Below are positions 39,501-47,236 of a DNA stretch of 64,000 bases, one piece after another. The notes below the pieces were generated by a model. It saw nothing but the letters and a program-made list of their open reading frames with translations, was not told where the DNA came from and made no database searches. The position numbers and the translations under genes were made by a program. The stretch is taken from the NCBI RefSeq assembly GCF_011038655.2, contig NZ_CP064954.1:248001-312000 (forward strand). The letters run 5' to 3'. Origin of the DNA: Corynebacterium lizhenjunii. Lineage in GTDB: Bacteria; Actinomycetota; Actinomycetes; Mycobacteriales; Mycobacteriaceae. The number at the start of each line of letters is the position of its first letter. The stretch's first letter is position 1.

Positions 39501-42500
39501 GGACTCTGCAATGCTGGAGCACTGCGAGGTCACGTTAATGCGCCGGGAATTAGCCAGCTGTGCCAACGGCACCCGCACATCCACCACGTGGTCCAGGTGC
39601 ACGGCGTTGAGCAGGCCCTCGATGACGGGGTAGCCATCTTCCAGCAAGCCCGAACCCAGCGCGGTGTAGATAGCCGGCCAGCACGGGCCCACCAGCACAT
39701 CCGGGGTGCCCACCGGCACCGGGCCGGCAGACTCGGTGTTCTCCAGCGCCGCACCGGTGACGTTGGTGTGCGCGTGCAGCAACGAAGCCGGCAGGGTAAA
39801 GGAGTAGTGGGCCTGGCCGAAGGGAGCGGACTCGCTCACAGAATCCGGATCAATGACCGGCATCTGGGAGATCTCATCGCCCTGCTCGGCCACGGAGCCC
39901 ACGCCGGCGAGGCCTTCGAGCAGCTCATAGACTGCCGCCGGCAGGCGCTCCTCAGAGACCACCGGCGAGCCGCCTGTGGCCACATCCTCCGGCAAATCCA
40001 CCGGCACCGTCACAGACTCCACATAGAAGGGGCGCTGGCCCTGCGGCAGCTCATCCCAGTAGGAGTCGGCGTGGATGACGATGTTCCAGTTGCCCTCGGC
40101 GTCCTGGCTGAGCTCGAAGGCGTCCTCATCCATGGCGTAGGCCGGGTTGGCCATCAGGTGGCCATGCCACAGCAGCGACGGCGCGTTGCGCAAGAATTCC
40201 TCTGCGGTGCGCGCGGACCGCAGACGGGAGAAGACCTCTTCGGCTTGGGCGCCATCGGCAGCCAGGGCATCGGTGGTGGCCTGCTCAAAGCGGCCCAGCA
40301 GCTCAGCTACCGGCTCATTTTTGCGGGTAATGCCCGCCACGGCCACGGGGCCGGGGATAATGCGCACCTGGTCTGCGGTGTAGCGCTCATCCTGGGCCTG
40401 CCACAGCGTGTCCTTGCCAAACCACACCTTGAGGTCGCCATCAATGGCTGGCACCCACGGCATGGGCTTGACGTGCTTGTAGTGCAAGGTGATCCACCAT
40501 GCGGCATCGCGCGGGGAGACCGTGGTGTGCGCGGCCTGCGGGTAGGCCGCCAGCAGGGTGGCGGCGGCTGCGGGGGCATCGGCAACGCCTGCAATATCCG
40601 GGAAGAGGGTCTCAATCTGCCCGTGGTCTGCGCTGTGCAGGCGGGCCTCCACGCGGTGGAGCAGGTCAAAGAAGCGGTCATCCCAGGTCGGGTCCACAAA
40701 GGGGTACGCCAATTCCACAAAGCGCTCCACCCACTGCGCGTAGGTCATGGTCTCGACGTCCCCAAAGTAGGGCTTGGCTGTCTTGTTCAGCGCGGCAATG
40801 ATCTCCTCGCGGTGGGTCGCGTAATCCTCAATATCAAGGGAGGTGATCAGGCGCGAGGCGGCGGCGAAGGAATTATCAATGTCGTGAATATCGGCCAGCA
40901 GGTGCGACTGGGAGGACGCCACGCCCTGGGTGCCCTGCCCGCGGCCCACCCAACCGCCGTTGTCCTCCAGGGAAATACCCGGGGTGGATACCAGCAGCTC
41001 CTTGACGGAATCCGTGGCCTTGGCTTCCTTGGTGGCCATGGCCACCGTGCCAATGAATACGCCATCGACTGGCATGGCCGGCAGGCCGTAATCCTGTGAC
41101 CACTGGCCGGTCAGGTAGGTCGCGGCGCGCTCTGGGGAATAGATGCCGCCGCCAACGCACAGCACCACATTGGCGTGGTCGCGCACCTGCGCGTAGGTCT
41201 CTAGCAGCATGTCGTCGAGGTTGACCCAGGAGTGGTGGCCACCGGCGTGGCCATCTTCGACCTGGATAATGATGTGGTCATCTGGGTTAGCCGCTGCAAT
41301 TTGCAGCACCGCCCGAATTTGTGCCGCGGTGCCGGGCTTGAAGGCGATGTAGGGGAAGCCGTCGGCGTGGAGTTGCGCGAGCAGCTCCGTGGCCTCGTCG
41401 ACTTCTGGGATACCGGCGGAGATACACACGCCATTAAACGGCGCGCCGGCCGCGCGGGCCTTGGGCACAATGCGCGCCTGCCCGAACTGCAGGTTCCATA
41501 GGAAGCGGTCGAAGAACATGGTGTTGAACTGGGCGGTGCGCCCCGGGCGCAGGTGTTTTTCCATGACCTGGCGGTGGGCGGCGAAGACCTCCTCGGAGTA
41601 CATGCCGCCGCCGGCCATCTCCGTCCAGTAGCCGGCGTTGGCGGCTGCGGCCACAATCTCGCCGTCGGCTGAGGTGGGCGTCATGCCTCCGAGCATGATG
41701 GGCGACAGACCGGTCAGGTCCGATAGGCGGGTTTGGGTGTAGGTGCCGCCGCCGGGCAGACGCACCAGCCGCGGGGCAAAGTCGCGGTAGTCCACCGCGC
41801 CGGGCAGTTCATTGCCCGGGGTGGCCAGGCCGTCGCGCTGGGCGGCGGTGGCTACCGGCACCACGGCCGTGCCGCTGCCGTGCACCAGCGGTGCGCTTAG
41901 CCGCGCCAGGGCTTCCTCAGTGGCCAGCAGGTAGCGGGTGCCTTCTGCCACCGCCGCCAGTTCCTGGGGCCAGTCATGCTGCTCTACCAGGATGTCCTCC
42001 GGCAAACTGTGCTTGCCGATGCCGCACTCCCGCGCCCATTCCTGCGTCAACTGCGCCGCCGGTGCCAGGCTGGGGTGGTGGAAGGGCAAGGCGACTGGCA
42101 GTGGGGTGAAGTTGGCCTGGAGTTCGTCGCCGCCGTGGGTGCGTGCCTCGAGGGCGGCGTTGTGTTCCGCGATCGCGGCCTCTAGCTGGGCGCGAGTGGC
42201 CTCCAAATCCTCTGGGGTGCCAGAAAGCGCGAAGGAGCGGCGGCCATTGCGCACCGCCACTGCGGCATCGCCTGCGAGGTGGGCGGCAATAAAGTCAGTG
42301 TCTAGCCCGCGCACGGCCAGCATGTGGGGGCGGGTGTCGCTAGCGCCATGGACCACGGCGGCGGCCGTGCCCATGAGCACGGCCAGGGTCAGGGCCTCCT
42401 GCGGGTCGCGCAGGGCGAGTACGCCCAGTGAGCCTTGGGAGTGGCCGGCGGCCGGGAGCTGTTGCGGGTCAAAACCCAGCTCACGGAAGTGCTCGATGAT

Positions 42501-42809
42501 GCCGATTTGGGCCAGCACAATGCCGGGCACGGAGTAGGCCGGCAGGGCATCTTCGGGACGGGCGGTGGCGTCGCCGCCGATGATGGCCTCCAGGCGCTCA
42601 AAGACCCCCGGGCACGTGGAGGCGATCTGGCGAGCCACCGGCCCGGTGGCGGTGCGGGCAGCGCGTAGGGTGGCGCGCAGGGCATCGGCAGTGTGGGGGG
42701 CTGCGGCGACATCGGCAAGCTGCTCCTGCCAAGGCGAACCTTGGCCAGCGAAGATGATGGCGGGCGGCTGCGGGGCGTCGAGCAGGGACTGCAGTGGCGT
42801 CAAAGACAT
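33600..42809 (-). CDS. fas: Type I fatty acid synthase, single chain
   Basis: 3069 residues from the ATG at 42809, with GAGGAA 5-6 bases upstream. The domain order is that of bacterial FAS-I: acetyl transferase with AGHSQGSLG (Ser about 124); enoyl reductase with LGGMTPTSADGE (~370); dehydratase with GDYNPIHTSY (~1190); malonyl/palmitoyl transferase with YAGHSLGEY (~1386); acyl carrier region with NGISSRRNQ (~1780); ketoreductase with LVTGAAPGSIA (~2083); ketosynthase with catalytic Cys in GACATAAVS (~2700) and GHSKAG. There is no C-terminal phosphopantetheinyl transferase, so a separate AcpS must activate it. Ala/Pro/Thr-rich linkers flank the carrier domain. It makes the acyl chains for membrane lipids and mycolates. 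At least eight exact core copies of the dispersed motif lie inside it, several in linkers. Confidence 0.97.
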   Translation of the reverse strand: MSLTPLQSLLDAPQPPAIIFAGQGSPWQEQLADVAAAPHTADALRATLRAARTATGPVARQIASTCPGVFERLEAIIGGDATARPEDALPAYSVPGIVLAQIGIIEHFRELGFDPQQLPAAGHSQGSLGVLALRDPQEALTLAVLMGTAAAVVHGASDTRPHMLAVRGLDTDFIAAHLAGDAAVAVRNGRRSFALSGTPEDLEATRAQLEAAIAEHNAALEARTHGGDELQANFTPLPVALPFHHPSLAPAAQLTQEWARECGIGKHSLPEDILVEQHDWPQELAAVAEGTRYLLATEEALARLSAPLVHGSGTAVVPVATAAQRDGLATPGNELPGAVDYRDFAPRLVRLPGGGTYTQTRLSDLTGLSPIMLGGMTPTSADGEIVAAAANAGYWTEMAGGGMYSEEVFAAHRQVMEKHLRPGRTAQFNTMFFDRFLWNLQFGQARIVPKARAAGAPFNGVCISAGIPEVDEATELLAQLHADGFPYIAFKPGTAAQIRAVLQIAAANPDDHIIIQVEDGHAGGHHSWVNLDDMLLETYAQVRDHANVVLCVGGGIYSPERAATYLTGQWSQDYGLPAMPVDGVFIGTVAMATKEAKATDSVKELLVSTPGISLEDNGGWVGRGQGTQGVASSQSHLLADIHDIDNSFAAASRLITSLDIEDYATHREEIIAALNKTAKPYFGDVETMTYAQWVERFVELAYPFVDPTWDDRFFDLLHRVEARLHSADHGQIETLFPDIAGVADAPAAAATLLAAYPQAAHTTVSPRDAAWWITLHYKHVKPMPWVPAIDGDLKVWFGKDTLWQAQDERYTADQVRIIPGPVAVAGITRKNEPVAELLGRFEQATTDALAADGAQAEEVFSRLRSARTAEEFLRNAPSLLWHGHLMANPAYAMDEDAFELSQDAEGNWNIVIHADSYWDELPQGQRPFYVESVTVPVDLPEDVATGGSPVVSEERLPAAVYELLEGLAGVGSVAEQGDEISQMPVIDPDSVSESAPFGQAHYSFTLPASLLHAHTNVTGAALENTESAGPVPVGTPDVLVGPCWPAIYTALGSGLLEDGYPVIEGLLNAVHLDHVVDVRVPLAQLANSRRINVTSQCSSIAESVSGRVVTVDLELADAATGEVVATQTQRFAIRGRAHGNAAPVPAPQYGGGKSAELIEATPRSFVDRGTVTAPADMTAFALVSGDYNPIHTSYNAAQLVNLRAPLVHGMWLSATAQHLAAKHGTVVGWTYSMYGMVQLEDTVEITVERVGRKGIHAALEVTCRIDGEVVSRGQALLAAPRTAYVYPGQGIQAVGMGAGDRAACPAAREVWRRADRHTRENLGFSITQIIDENPTVLNVRGTTFRHPQGVLHLTQFTQVALAVVAYAQTERLRAADALAPASASYYAGHSLGEYTALASLANIFDLEGVIDIVYSRGSAMGSLVPRDAEGNSEYAMAALRPNLVGADAADVDAYVARVGADTGEFLEIVNYNIRGQQYSVAGTKRGLAELVARATAAHPRAAVLVPGIDVPFHSRVLRDGVPAFAEKLDQLLPRELDLDALVGRYIPNLVARPFELTQEFVDAVAPLAPSGRLDGLRAETLSEQELARTLLIELLSWQFASPVRWIETQELLFERVEQIIEVGLASSPTLTNLATRSLDVAGVPAGRIAVFNVERDQDQVMLADSRPAPAAPTTDSSDSSAATAGAPAPAADAATPADSATTAGAPAPAADPADTAAPAASAAPAGASAPAAGGGSGADAPELAFGAADAIDVLFAFQNKIRREQILASDTIEELTNGISSRRNQLLMDMSAELGVPAIDGAADADVTSLREKVTTAAPGYSAFGSVLGDAVAARLRSLFGAAGLKPAAVADRVTGTWSLPASWVAHVEAELLLGTRDEDSVRGGTLATLPTAVSSAAQAHELIDAAVQAVAQAHNVSVSLNSGGSSSGGAVVDSAALDAFADTVTGPDGVLASTARHLLTQLGITEPEEAAELPDTTAIDAIEAELGSQWLASVTPAFDAARAVLFDDRWASAREDLARVALGHADLPVARFQGTGQTIAKQATWWAAQDTVSAPVRETLREIAQAATDAPAAEYSQDIALVTGAAPGSIATALVEKLLAGGATVIMTASSVTQARKEFARQLYATHAAPGAALWLVPANLSSYRDVDALVEWIGSEQRQSVGNEVKILKPALIPTLAFPFAAPSVSGSLAEAGGQAESQTRLLLWSVERTIAGLSRLAQAGVDTRCHVVLPGSPNRGTFGGDGAYGEVKAALDAIVAKWHVEAGWPAGITLAQAIIGWVSGTHLMGGNDALVPTAEKNGIHVWTPEEISSELLALASPDARAQAAEAPLSADLTGGLEGVSLTALAADAAADAAATDASTAADSATASDATTATGTASAPTGASASTIAALPSPARPVQPGLDGGIGTVATDLEDMVVIAGIGEVSSWGSGRTRFEAEYGIQRDGSVELTAAGVLELAWMMGLVQWREDPHPAWFVGDTSEEIAEEDIYARFRDEVVARSGVRTLTDKYHLVDQGSIDLTPVFLDRDVTFAVASAEEAHDIIDADPEFTTATEVDGEWLVTRRRGATVHVPRKATLTRTVAAQMPDDFDAAKWGIPEHMLDALDRMAVWNLVTAVDAFINAGFSPAELLQSIHPGQVATTQGTGIGGMESLHKVFVSRFLGQERPSDILQEALPNVIAAHTMQSLVGGYGSMIHPIGACATAAVSIEEGVDKIALGKADVVVAGGIDDVQVESLTGFGDMNATAETAAMTAQGIDPRFISRANDRRRGGFLEGEGGGTVLLVRGSLAAELGLPVLGVVAHAASYGDGAHTSIPAPGLGALGAGRGRENSRLARSLRGLGLSPNDVTVLSKHDTSTNANDPNESELHSLLWPAIGRDADQPLFVISQKTLTGHSKAGAALFQTGGILDVFRTGQIPANASLDCVDPLIEAKAKNLVWLRSPLDVGAADRPVLAAALTSLGFGHVGALLVYAHPGVFEAAVEQQRGAEAAATWRARAEARLAAGHDRFEAGMLGRAPLFEVIEGRRLPAGSAPVEIPGYGTVAADKAAEIAMLLDASVRLTPEGTYPSA

Positions 42810-42934
42810 GTGTTCCTCGGTCTTCCTCGGTCTTTTGAGGGGTGCGGGCGTGCACCCCGTGCTGAAAGTCCTGCGCTCCCTCGTTCCGCGCTTTGCTACG
42901 CGCAACAAATGAAGACGCAATTACGCTACCGTAG

Positions 42935-42950
42935 CCTACTTGGGAGTAGG
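42935..42950. promoter_or_regulatory. Palindrome upstream of fas
   Basis: CCTAC-TTGGGA-GTAGG, extendable to TAGCCTAC..GTAGGTTA, about 125 bases before the fas start. A similarly spaced CCTAC-N6-GTAG lies upstream of the neighbouring fadD (44908). It could bind a shared lipid regulator; this is inference. Confidence 0.4.
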
Positions 42951-43030
42951 TTAGCTGCACGACGGGCCAAAATGTGAGGATTTACTCAACTTTTTCGTGT
43001 TGTGGGCGCCCTGCACCCGAAAAATCCCGC

Positions 43031-43067
43031 GCCCGCACCGCGCGGAACACGAGCGCACGGTGCGGGC
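43031..43067 (-). terminator. Terminator of the first fadD
   Basis: A perfect 10-base stem, GCCCGCACCG with CGGTGCGGGC, loop of 17. It lies about 40 bases after the fadD stop. A run of ten G and a full dispersed-motif copy (43078-43090) lie between the gene and the stem. Confidence 0.75.
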
Positions 43068-43106
43068 AGGGGGGGGGGCATCGGCAAGCTGAAGCCCACG
43101 CGAAAC

Positions 43107-44816
43107 CTAGGAACGGGTCTCCAGCAGCTTGAGCAGGTCAGCCTGTACCTCGCGGCGGCGAATCTTGCCCAGCTGATCCTTGGCCAGGGACTCAAAGTGG
43201 TAGAAGGTGCGCGGAACCTTGTAGCGGGTCAGGCGCTCGCGGGCGAAGCTCTTCATGCCCTCCGGGTCCAAAGCAGCACCGTCGCGCAGGATGACGCACG
43301 CCACCACGTCCTCAGAGCCGTCGGCGCGCGGGCGGCCCACCACCGCCACATCCACCACATCCGGGTGGTCCATGATGGTCTCCTCCACCTCCGCTGGGTA
43401 GACGTTGAAGCCGCCGGTGATGATGATTTCCTTGATGCGCGAGACCAGGCGAATGAAGCCATCTTCTTCCATCACGCCCATGTCGCCCGTGCGGAACCAA
43501 TCCTTGTGGAAAGCCGCGGCCGTGGCCTCCGGGTTGTTCAGGTAGCCCTGGAAGATCTGCGGTCCGCGCACCAGCAGCTCGCCCTCTTGGCCATCCGGCA
43601 TGGTCTCATCCAAATTATCCGGGTTGGCGATGCGAATTTCCGTATCACTAAACGGAACCCCAATGTAGCCCGGGCGGCGCTGGCCATTCATGGGATTGCC
43701 AGCCAGGACCGGGGAAGTCTCCGTCAGGCCGTAGCCCTCCACCAACTGGCCGCCGCTGAGTTCCTCCCAACGCTCCACCGTGCGCACCGGCAAAGTGGCC
43801 GCGCCGGAGAAAGAATTGCGAATGCCCTCGATGGCCACGCCCTGCTCCTGCGCAGCGGCAATAATCTTCTCGTAGAGCGTGGGCACCCCCGGCACCCAGG
43901 TGGGGGTGTGTTTCTTCATCACATCCATAATCAGCGGCACCTGCGGCGCGGGCAGCATGACCAGCTCCGCGCCCACGTAGACGCCCAGCGTGGCCAGCAT
44001 GGTCAGGCCATAGGCGTGGAATATGGGAAGTGCGGCCAGGAAGCGCTCCGGCTTATCGCCCAGGCCTGGCACCCAGGCCTTGCCCTGGATGAGGTTGGAG
44101 ACCAAATTGCCGTGGGACAACATTGCGCCCTTGGGGGCACCCGTGGTGCCGGAGGTGTAAAGAATCAGCGCGATGTCCTCTCGGGATACCTCCGGATACT
44201 CCAACTCCTTGCCCGTACCGCCAATGGCCGCGCCAATCAACGCAGACCACGGCACTGTATTCGGGGCACTCACAGAAAGCTGCTCGCGCTTGGCGGTCAC
44301 CGGCGGCAGCGGCAGGCGCAGCAGCAACTGCTTGGTGCGCGGCATGGCCTCGATCATGTTCACGGAGATAATCGTCTCCAGCGGCGTGGTGGCGCGCAGC
44401 TGCTCCAGCGTTGCCGCGGTCTTATCCCAGGCAATAGCCACACGGGCGCCATGGTCGGCGAAGAGACCCTCAAACTCATGCGCAGTGTAGAGAGGGTTGT
44501 GCTCCACCACGGTTGCTCCCAGCAGTTGCACCGCGTAGAACGCTGCCAGGTGTTGTGGGCAGTTGGGCAGCACGATAGCTACCTTGTCTCCAGGGCGGAT
44601 GCCAAAAGCCTTCAGTCCCGCCGCCGCGGCGCGCACCTGCACGTCGAGCTCCGCGTAGGTTTGCGAACGCCCAAAGAACCAGGTCGCTGCCCTTTCGCTG
44701 TGCTTGTCCAGGTTGTCGCGGTAGACGTCCACCAGCGTGGTGTCCCCGTAGTCCAGGTGGTGCGGGGTCCATTCGCCGTAGTGTTGCAGCCAGGCCTTGG
44801 ATTCATATGCTGACAT
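43107..44816 (-). CDS. fadD: Long-chain fatty acid-CoA ligase, paralogue 1
   Basis: 569 residues from the ATG at 44816 (MSAYESKAWLQHYG), with AAGGAAAG upstream. It has the AMP-binding P-loop YTSGTTGAPKGA, the gate region VEGYGLTETSP, the hinge RIKEIIITGGFNVYP and a C-terminal KDQLGKI with the catalytic Lys. It activates long-chain fatty acids to acyl-CoA and sits just upstream of the fatty acid synthase on the same strand, though separated by a terminator. It is closely related along its whole length to the gene at 48894-50600; the pair probably arose by duplication before the foreign block inserted between them. Confidence 0.92.
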   Translation of the reverse strand: MSAYESKAWLQHYGEWTPHHLDYGDTTLVDVYRDNLDKHSERAATWFFGRSQTYAELDVQVRAAAAGLKAFGIRPGDKVAIVLPNCPQHLAAFYAVQLLGATVVEHNPLYTAHEFEGLFADHGARVAIAWDKTAATLEQLRATTPLETIISVNMIEAMPRTKQLLLRLPLPPVTAKREQLSVSAPNTVPWSALIGAAIGGTGKELEYPEVSREDIALILYTSGTTGAPKGAMLSHGNLVSNLIQGKAWVPGLGDKPERFLAALPIFHAYGLTMLATLGVYVGAELVMLPAPQVPLIMDVMKKHTPTWVPGVPTLYEKIIAAAQEQGVAIEGIRNSFSGAATLPVRTVERWEELSGGQLVEGYGLTETSPVLAGNPMNGQRRPGYIGVPFSDTEIRIANPDNLDETMPDGQEGELLVRGPQIFQGYLNNPEATAAAFHKDWFRTGDMGVMEEDGFIRLVSRIKEIIITGGFNVYPAEVEETIMDHPDVVDVAVVGRPRADGSEDVVACVILRDGAALDPEGMKSFARERLTRYKVPRTFYHFESLAKDQLGKIRRREVQADLLKLLETRS

Positions 44817-44907
44817 GGGTCTTTCCTTCCATCGTGCGTATAGTTTGCAATATCTTATAAGGATCTGGACACGTGCGACCATCCGCCGCGCCGATGCCAG
44901 TAGTCTA

Positions 44908-44923
44908 CCTACGCTCGCGTAGC
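44908..44923. promoter_or_regulatory. Palindrome upstream of fadD
   Basis: CCTAC-GCTCGC-GTAGC, about 92 bases before the fadD start, with the same half-sites and spacing as the palindrome before fas. Confidence 0.4.
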
Positions 44924-44992
44924 CTAGTCTGCCGATGCCCCCGCCTCCTCCCGCGTTCCATTACCCCGGGCGGGCGGGCTGGTCTTTGCATG

Positions 44993-45090
44993 ACCCCCTT
45001 AGTGCGGAAATCTCCTCTGGTCTAAGCCTAAAACGGCAGGTCTACGCGTTAAGGGTTAAATCAACCATATGCCCATGAGCCAAGTCAGGT
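44993..45090 (+). repeat. Left arm of a ~95-base inverted repeat
   Basis: The first 18 bases are the perfect reverse complement of 47197-47214, and similarity continues imperfectly to ATGAGCCAAGTCAGG at 45075-45089. The arms enclose the AlbA_2 gene and the three 107-bp repeats. Confidence 0.75.
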
Positions 45091-45197
45091 TTTATTGACT
45101 CATTGCGCCCGAAGCTGGCCAAAATGGGCTGGCTTTGGGATTAATTCTCGGAAATGTGCAGGTAGAGAGACTGCGAGTTTATTTGACGCTTTCTTGC
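45091..45197 (+). repeat. 107-bp repeat A
   Basis: Begins TTTATTGACTCATTGC and ends TTTATTTGACGCTTTCTTGC. It aligns without gaps to repeats B and C. A and B agree at about 79 of 107 positions by hand count, and the last 22 bases are the best conserved. It lies upstream of the AlbA_2 gene. Confidence 0.8.
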
Positions 45198-45326
45198 TTT
45201 TCTGCGTTTGTGGGTCTACTAATTTCGGCTTGGGTGGTGAGGTGGCGTGCGGTGTCGCGGCGGTGGAGTAGCCTTCAGTGACGCCGTAGCAGGATTGCCC
45301 GAGTTGGCGGCGGGATGGATGCGAGT

Positions 45327-45433
45327 TTTATTGATTCATTGCTCCGAAAATTGGTCAAAATGGGTCGATTTCGGCCTGAATTCTCCGAAACCTGCAGCTG
45401 AAAGGCTTACAAGTTTATTTGACGCTTTATTGC
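45327..45433 (+). repeat. 107-bp repeat B
   Basis: Begins TTTATTGATTCATTGC and ends TTTATTTGACGCTTTATTGC. It is 236 bases after the start of repeat A and ends 48 bases before the AlbA_2 start, so it probably overlaps that gene's promoter or leader. Confidence 0.8.
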
Positions 45434-45481
45434 ACCGCTGGTTAAATCAACCGTAACTCCTTGGGGAAGAAAGGGCCGAAG

Positions 45482-46960
45482 ATGAGCAGTTCACGACGAC
45501 AACGTGCAGAGCTTGAGTCACGGGTACGCAGGCTGATTAATGTGGGTAGGGAGCAACCCTGGCTTGAGTTCAAGGAGGACGGCCTGAGGGAGGGCGCGCG
45601 GATTGCGGAATACGTCAGCGCCTTGGGAAATTCGGCCTGCCTGAGTGGGGAGCCCGCGGGATATTTGCTGTGGGGGATTAGTGATTCGGGAGAGATAGTC
45701 GGTACAACCTTCGATTGGGAAGCTGCCAAGGGAAAGGGGAATGCTGACTTGAAGCCGTGGCTGACCGAAAAGATCAGCCCTAAGATAGATCTCACCTTTG
45801 ACTCTCTGGAGATTGACGGGAAACGGGTCGTGATCTTGCGGGTCCCAGCGGCACGCGAGGCTCCGCTAACCTTTGAAGATAAGCGTTATATCCGAATTGA
45901 TTCTTATAATAAGAACCTCATTAAGAACCCGCAGGCAGAGCGGCAACTTTGGCTGAAGTTGCAACAGTTCTCGAGGGAAAGTGAATTGGTGGCTTCTAAC
46001 CTGGAGTCTAGTGACATTCTGGAACTGCTCAGCCGGGAGGCGTTCGTGATGAACCGAAAGGAACTGTTGCACCTCGAAGGTGAAGCTCTGGTGGAGACTA
46101 TGCGGCGGGATGGTGCGGTGACATATACCCATGAGGATGGCTGGGGTATACCCCTGTGGTCGGCGCTCATGTACGCGCAGCATTTGTCGAGTTTCGATGG
46201 TCTGAATAGCTATCAGCCGCGTATTTTTCTTTATAGCGGCGAGTCGACCGACACATTTAAGCGTGAGAAGCGCTTCGACCAGGGATACGCCCTTAGTTTC
46301 GGAAGGGTGATTGAATTGGTATCTGCCACCGCTCCAGGTGGAGAAGGCTACGATAGTCGGTCGGGTCGCAGGATAGATGTCCCTACGTTGCCTACAATTG
46401 CCTTCCGTGAAGTATATGCAAATGCGCTTTTGCACCAAGACTTAAATGACACTGGGAAGTTTGTTACCATCTCGGTTTTTGCTGACAGAATTGAGGTGGC
46501 TAATCCTGGCACACCTCTGGTGGATCCGGATCGCTTTATCGACGCCGTCTCGGATTCCCGAAATCAGCGTTTGGGCGAGGCTCTCCGTCGTGCATACTTC
46601 GTCGAACAGCGGGGCAGCGGCTGGGATAAGATTGTGCAGTCCCTGGAAGAGGAGCATTTCCCCCCAGCTCTTGTTCGGGTAAATGGTTCAACAGTGGTTT
46701 CGCTTAGTGCATATCGCCCATATTCAATGATGAGCATGAGGGAACGTATGCAGGCGGTTTACCAGCATACGTGCTTGTCCTTGTTGCGGGCCCAGCCAGT
46801 CAATAATGCGTCAGTTCGGGCACGATTTGGACTCGATAGTAGCCACGCTGCGCAAGTCTCCCGGTTGCTTTCGGCTACAGTCGACGAAAATCTCATTCGA
46901 CTGTATGACCCAGAAGCCGGACCTCGATCGCGTCGATATGTTCCGAACTGGGCAGCGTGA
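45482..46960 (+). CDS. AlbA_2 (Schlafen-type) domain protein with HATPase-like C-terminal region
   Basis: 492 residues from the ATG at 45482 (MSSSRRQRAELES); a TTG seven codons upstream is possible. The N-terminal domain has the AlbA_2 pattern: PWLEFKEDG, ALGNSACL, GYLLWGISDSGEIVG and a later KRYIRIDSYNK. The C-terminal half has the GHKL ATPase block of this family: FREVYANALLHQDL, FADRIEVANPGTP and QRGSGWDKI. A short winged-helix-like end follows (RARFGLDSSHAAQVSRLL). Such proteins are usually called transcriptional regulators or ATP-binding proteins, and AlbA_2 genes often occur in defence or mobile regions. Codon and base use differ from neighbours. It is bracketed by 107-bp repeats. Confidence 0.85.
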   Translation: MSSSRRQRAELESRVRRLINVGREQPWLEFKEDGLREGARIAEYVSALGNSACLSGEPAGYLLWGISDSGEIVGTTFDWEAAKGKGNADLKPWLTEKISPKIDLTFDSLEIDGKRVVILRVPAAREAPLTFEDKRYIRIDSYNKNLIKNPQAERQLWLKLQQFSRESELVASNLESSDILELLSREAFVMNRKELLHLEGEALVETMRRDGAVTYTHEDGWGIPLWSALMYAQHLSSFDGLNSYQPRIFLYSGESTDTFKREKRFDQGYALSFGRVIELVSATAPGGEGYDSRSGRRIDVPTLPTIAFREVYANALLHQDLNDTGKFVTISVFADRIEVANPGTPLVDPDRFIDAVSDSRNQRLGEALRRAYFVEQRGSGWDKIVQSLEEEHFPPALVRVNGSTVVSLSAYRPYSMMSMRERMQAVYQHTCLSLLRAQPVNNASVRARFGLDSSHAAQVSRLLSATVDENLIRLYDPEAGPRSRRYVPNWAA

Positions 46961-46997
46961 GGAGCTAATGGCTTGGCTTGAGAGTCTGGTGGCGATC

Positions 46998-47104
46998 TTT
47001 CTTGCTTCGTTACCTCGAAATCCGGCTAAACTGGCTCAATTTCGGCCCTGATCCCCCTAAAACTACAGGTAGTGGTCCCGCGAGTTTATTTGACGCTTTA
47101 TTGC
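46998..47104 (+). repeat. 107-bp repeat C
   Basis: Begins TTTCTTGCTTCGTTACCTCG and ends TTTATTTGACGCTTTATTGC. It is exactly the length of A and B, more diverged in its first half, and starts 37 bases after the AlbA_2 stop. Confidence 0.75.
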
Positions 47105-47116
47105 TTTTCTTCGGTG

Positions 47117-47214
47117 GCCTGACTTGGCTCATCAGGGTGTGATTAAATTAACCCTTGACACGTAGGCCTGCAGTTTTGGTCTTGCGGGGTCGGGTTTTTC
47201 CGCACTAAGGGGGT
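47117..47214 (-). repeat. Right arm of the ~95-base inverted repeat
   Basis: Reading inward on the minus strand: ACCCCCTTAGTGCGGAAA, then a diverged middle with AAGGGTTAA, then ATGAGCCAAGTCAGG, in the same order and spacing as the left arm. Confidence 0.75.
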
Positions 47215-47236
47215 AGGGGGCGGGGTTGGTTGTAAT

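Larger units (their letters stand above)
44817..45481. other. Left end of the foreign block and fadD promoter (665 bases)
   Basis: No gene. It holds the fadD upstream palindrome (44908), a dispersed motif (44928-44945), the left inverted repeat of the foreign block (from 44993) and 107-bp repeats A and B. Base composition turns visibly AT-richer from about 45010. Confidence 0.75.

Noticed and set aside
39366..41099. 577-codon open frame antisense to fas
   Set aside because: Lies wholly within the synthase gene; its product is a His/Gly/Arg-rich shadow.
43069..43078. Run of ten G as a phase-variation tract
   Set aside because: It lies after the fadD stop and before a terminator, so slippage would not switch any gene seen here.
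43002..44813. 603-codon open frame antisense to fadD
   Set aside because: Shadow of fadD; no ribosome site and no recognisable domain.
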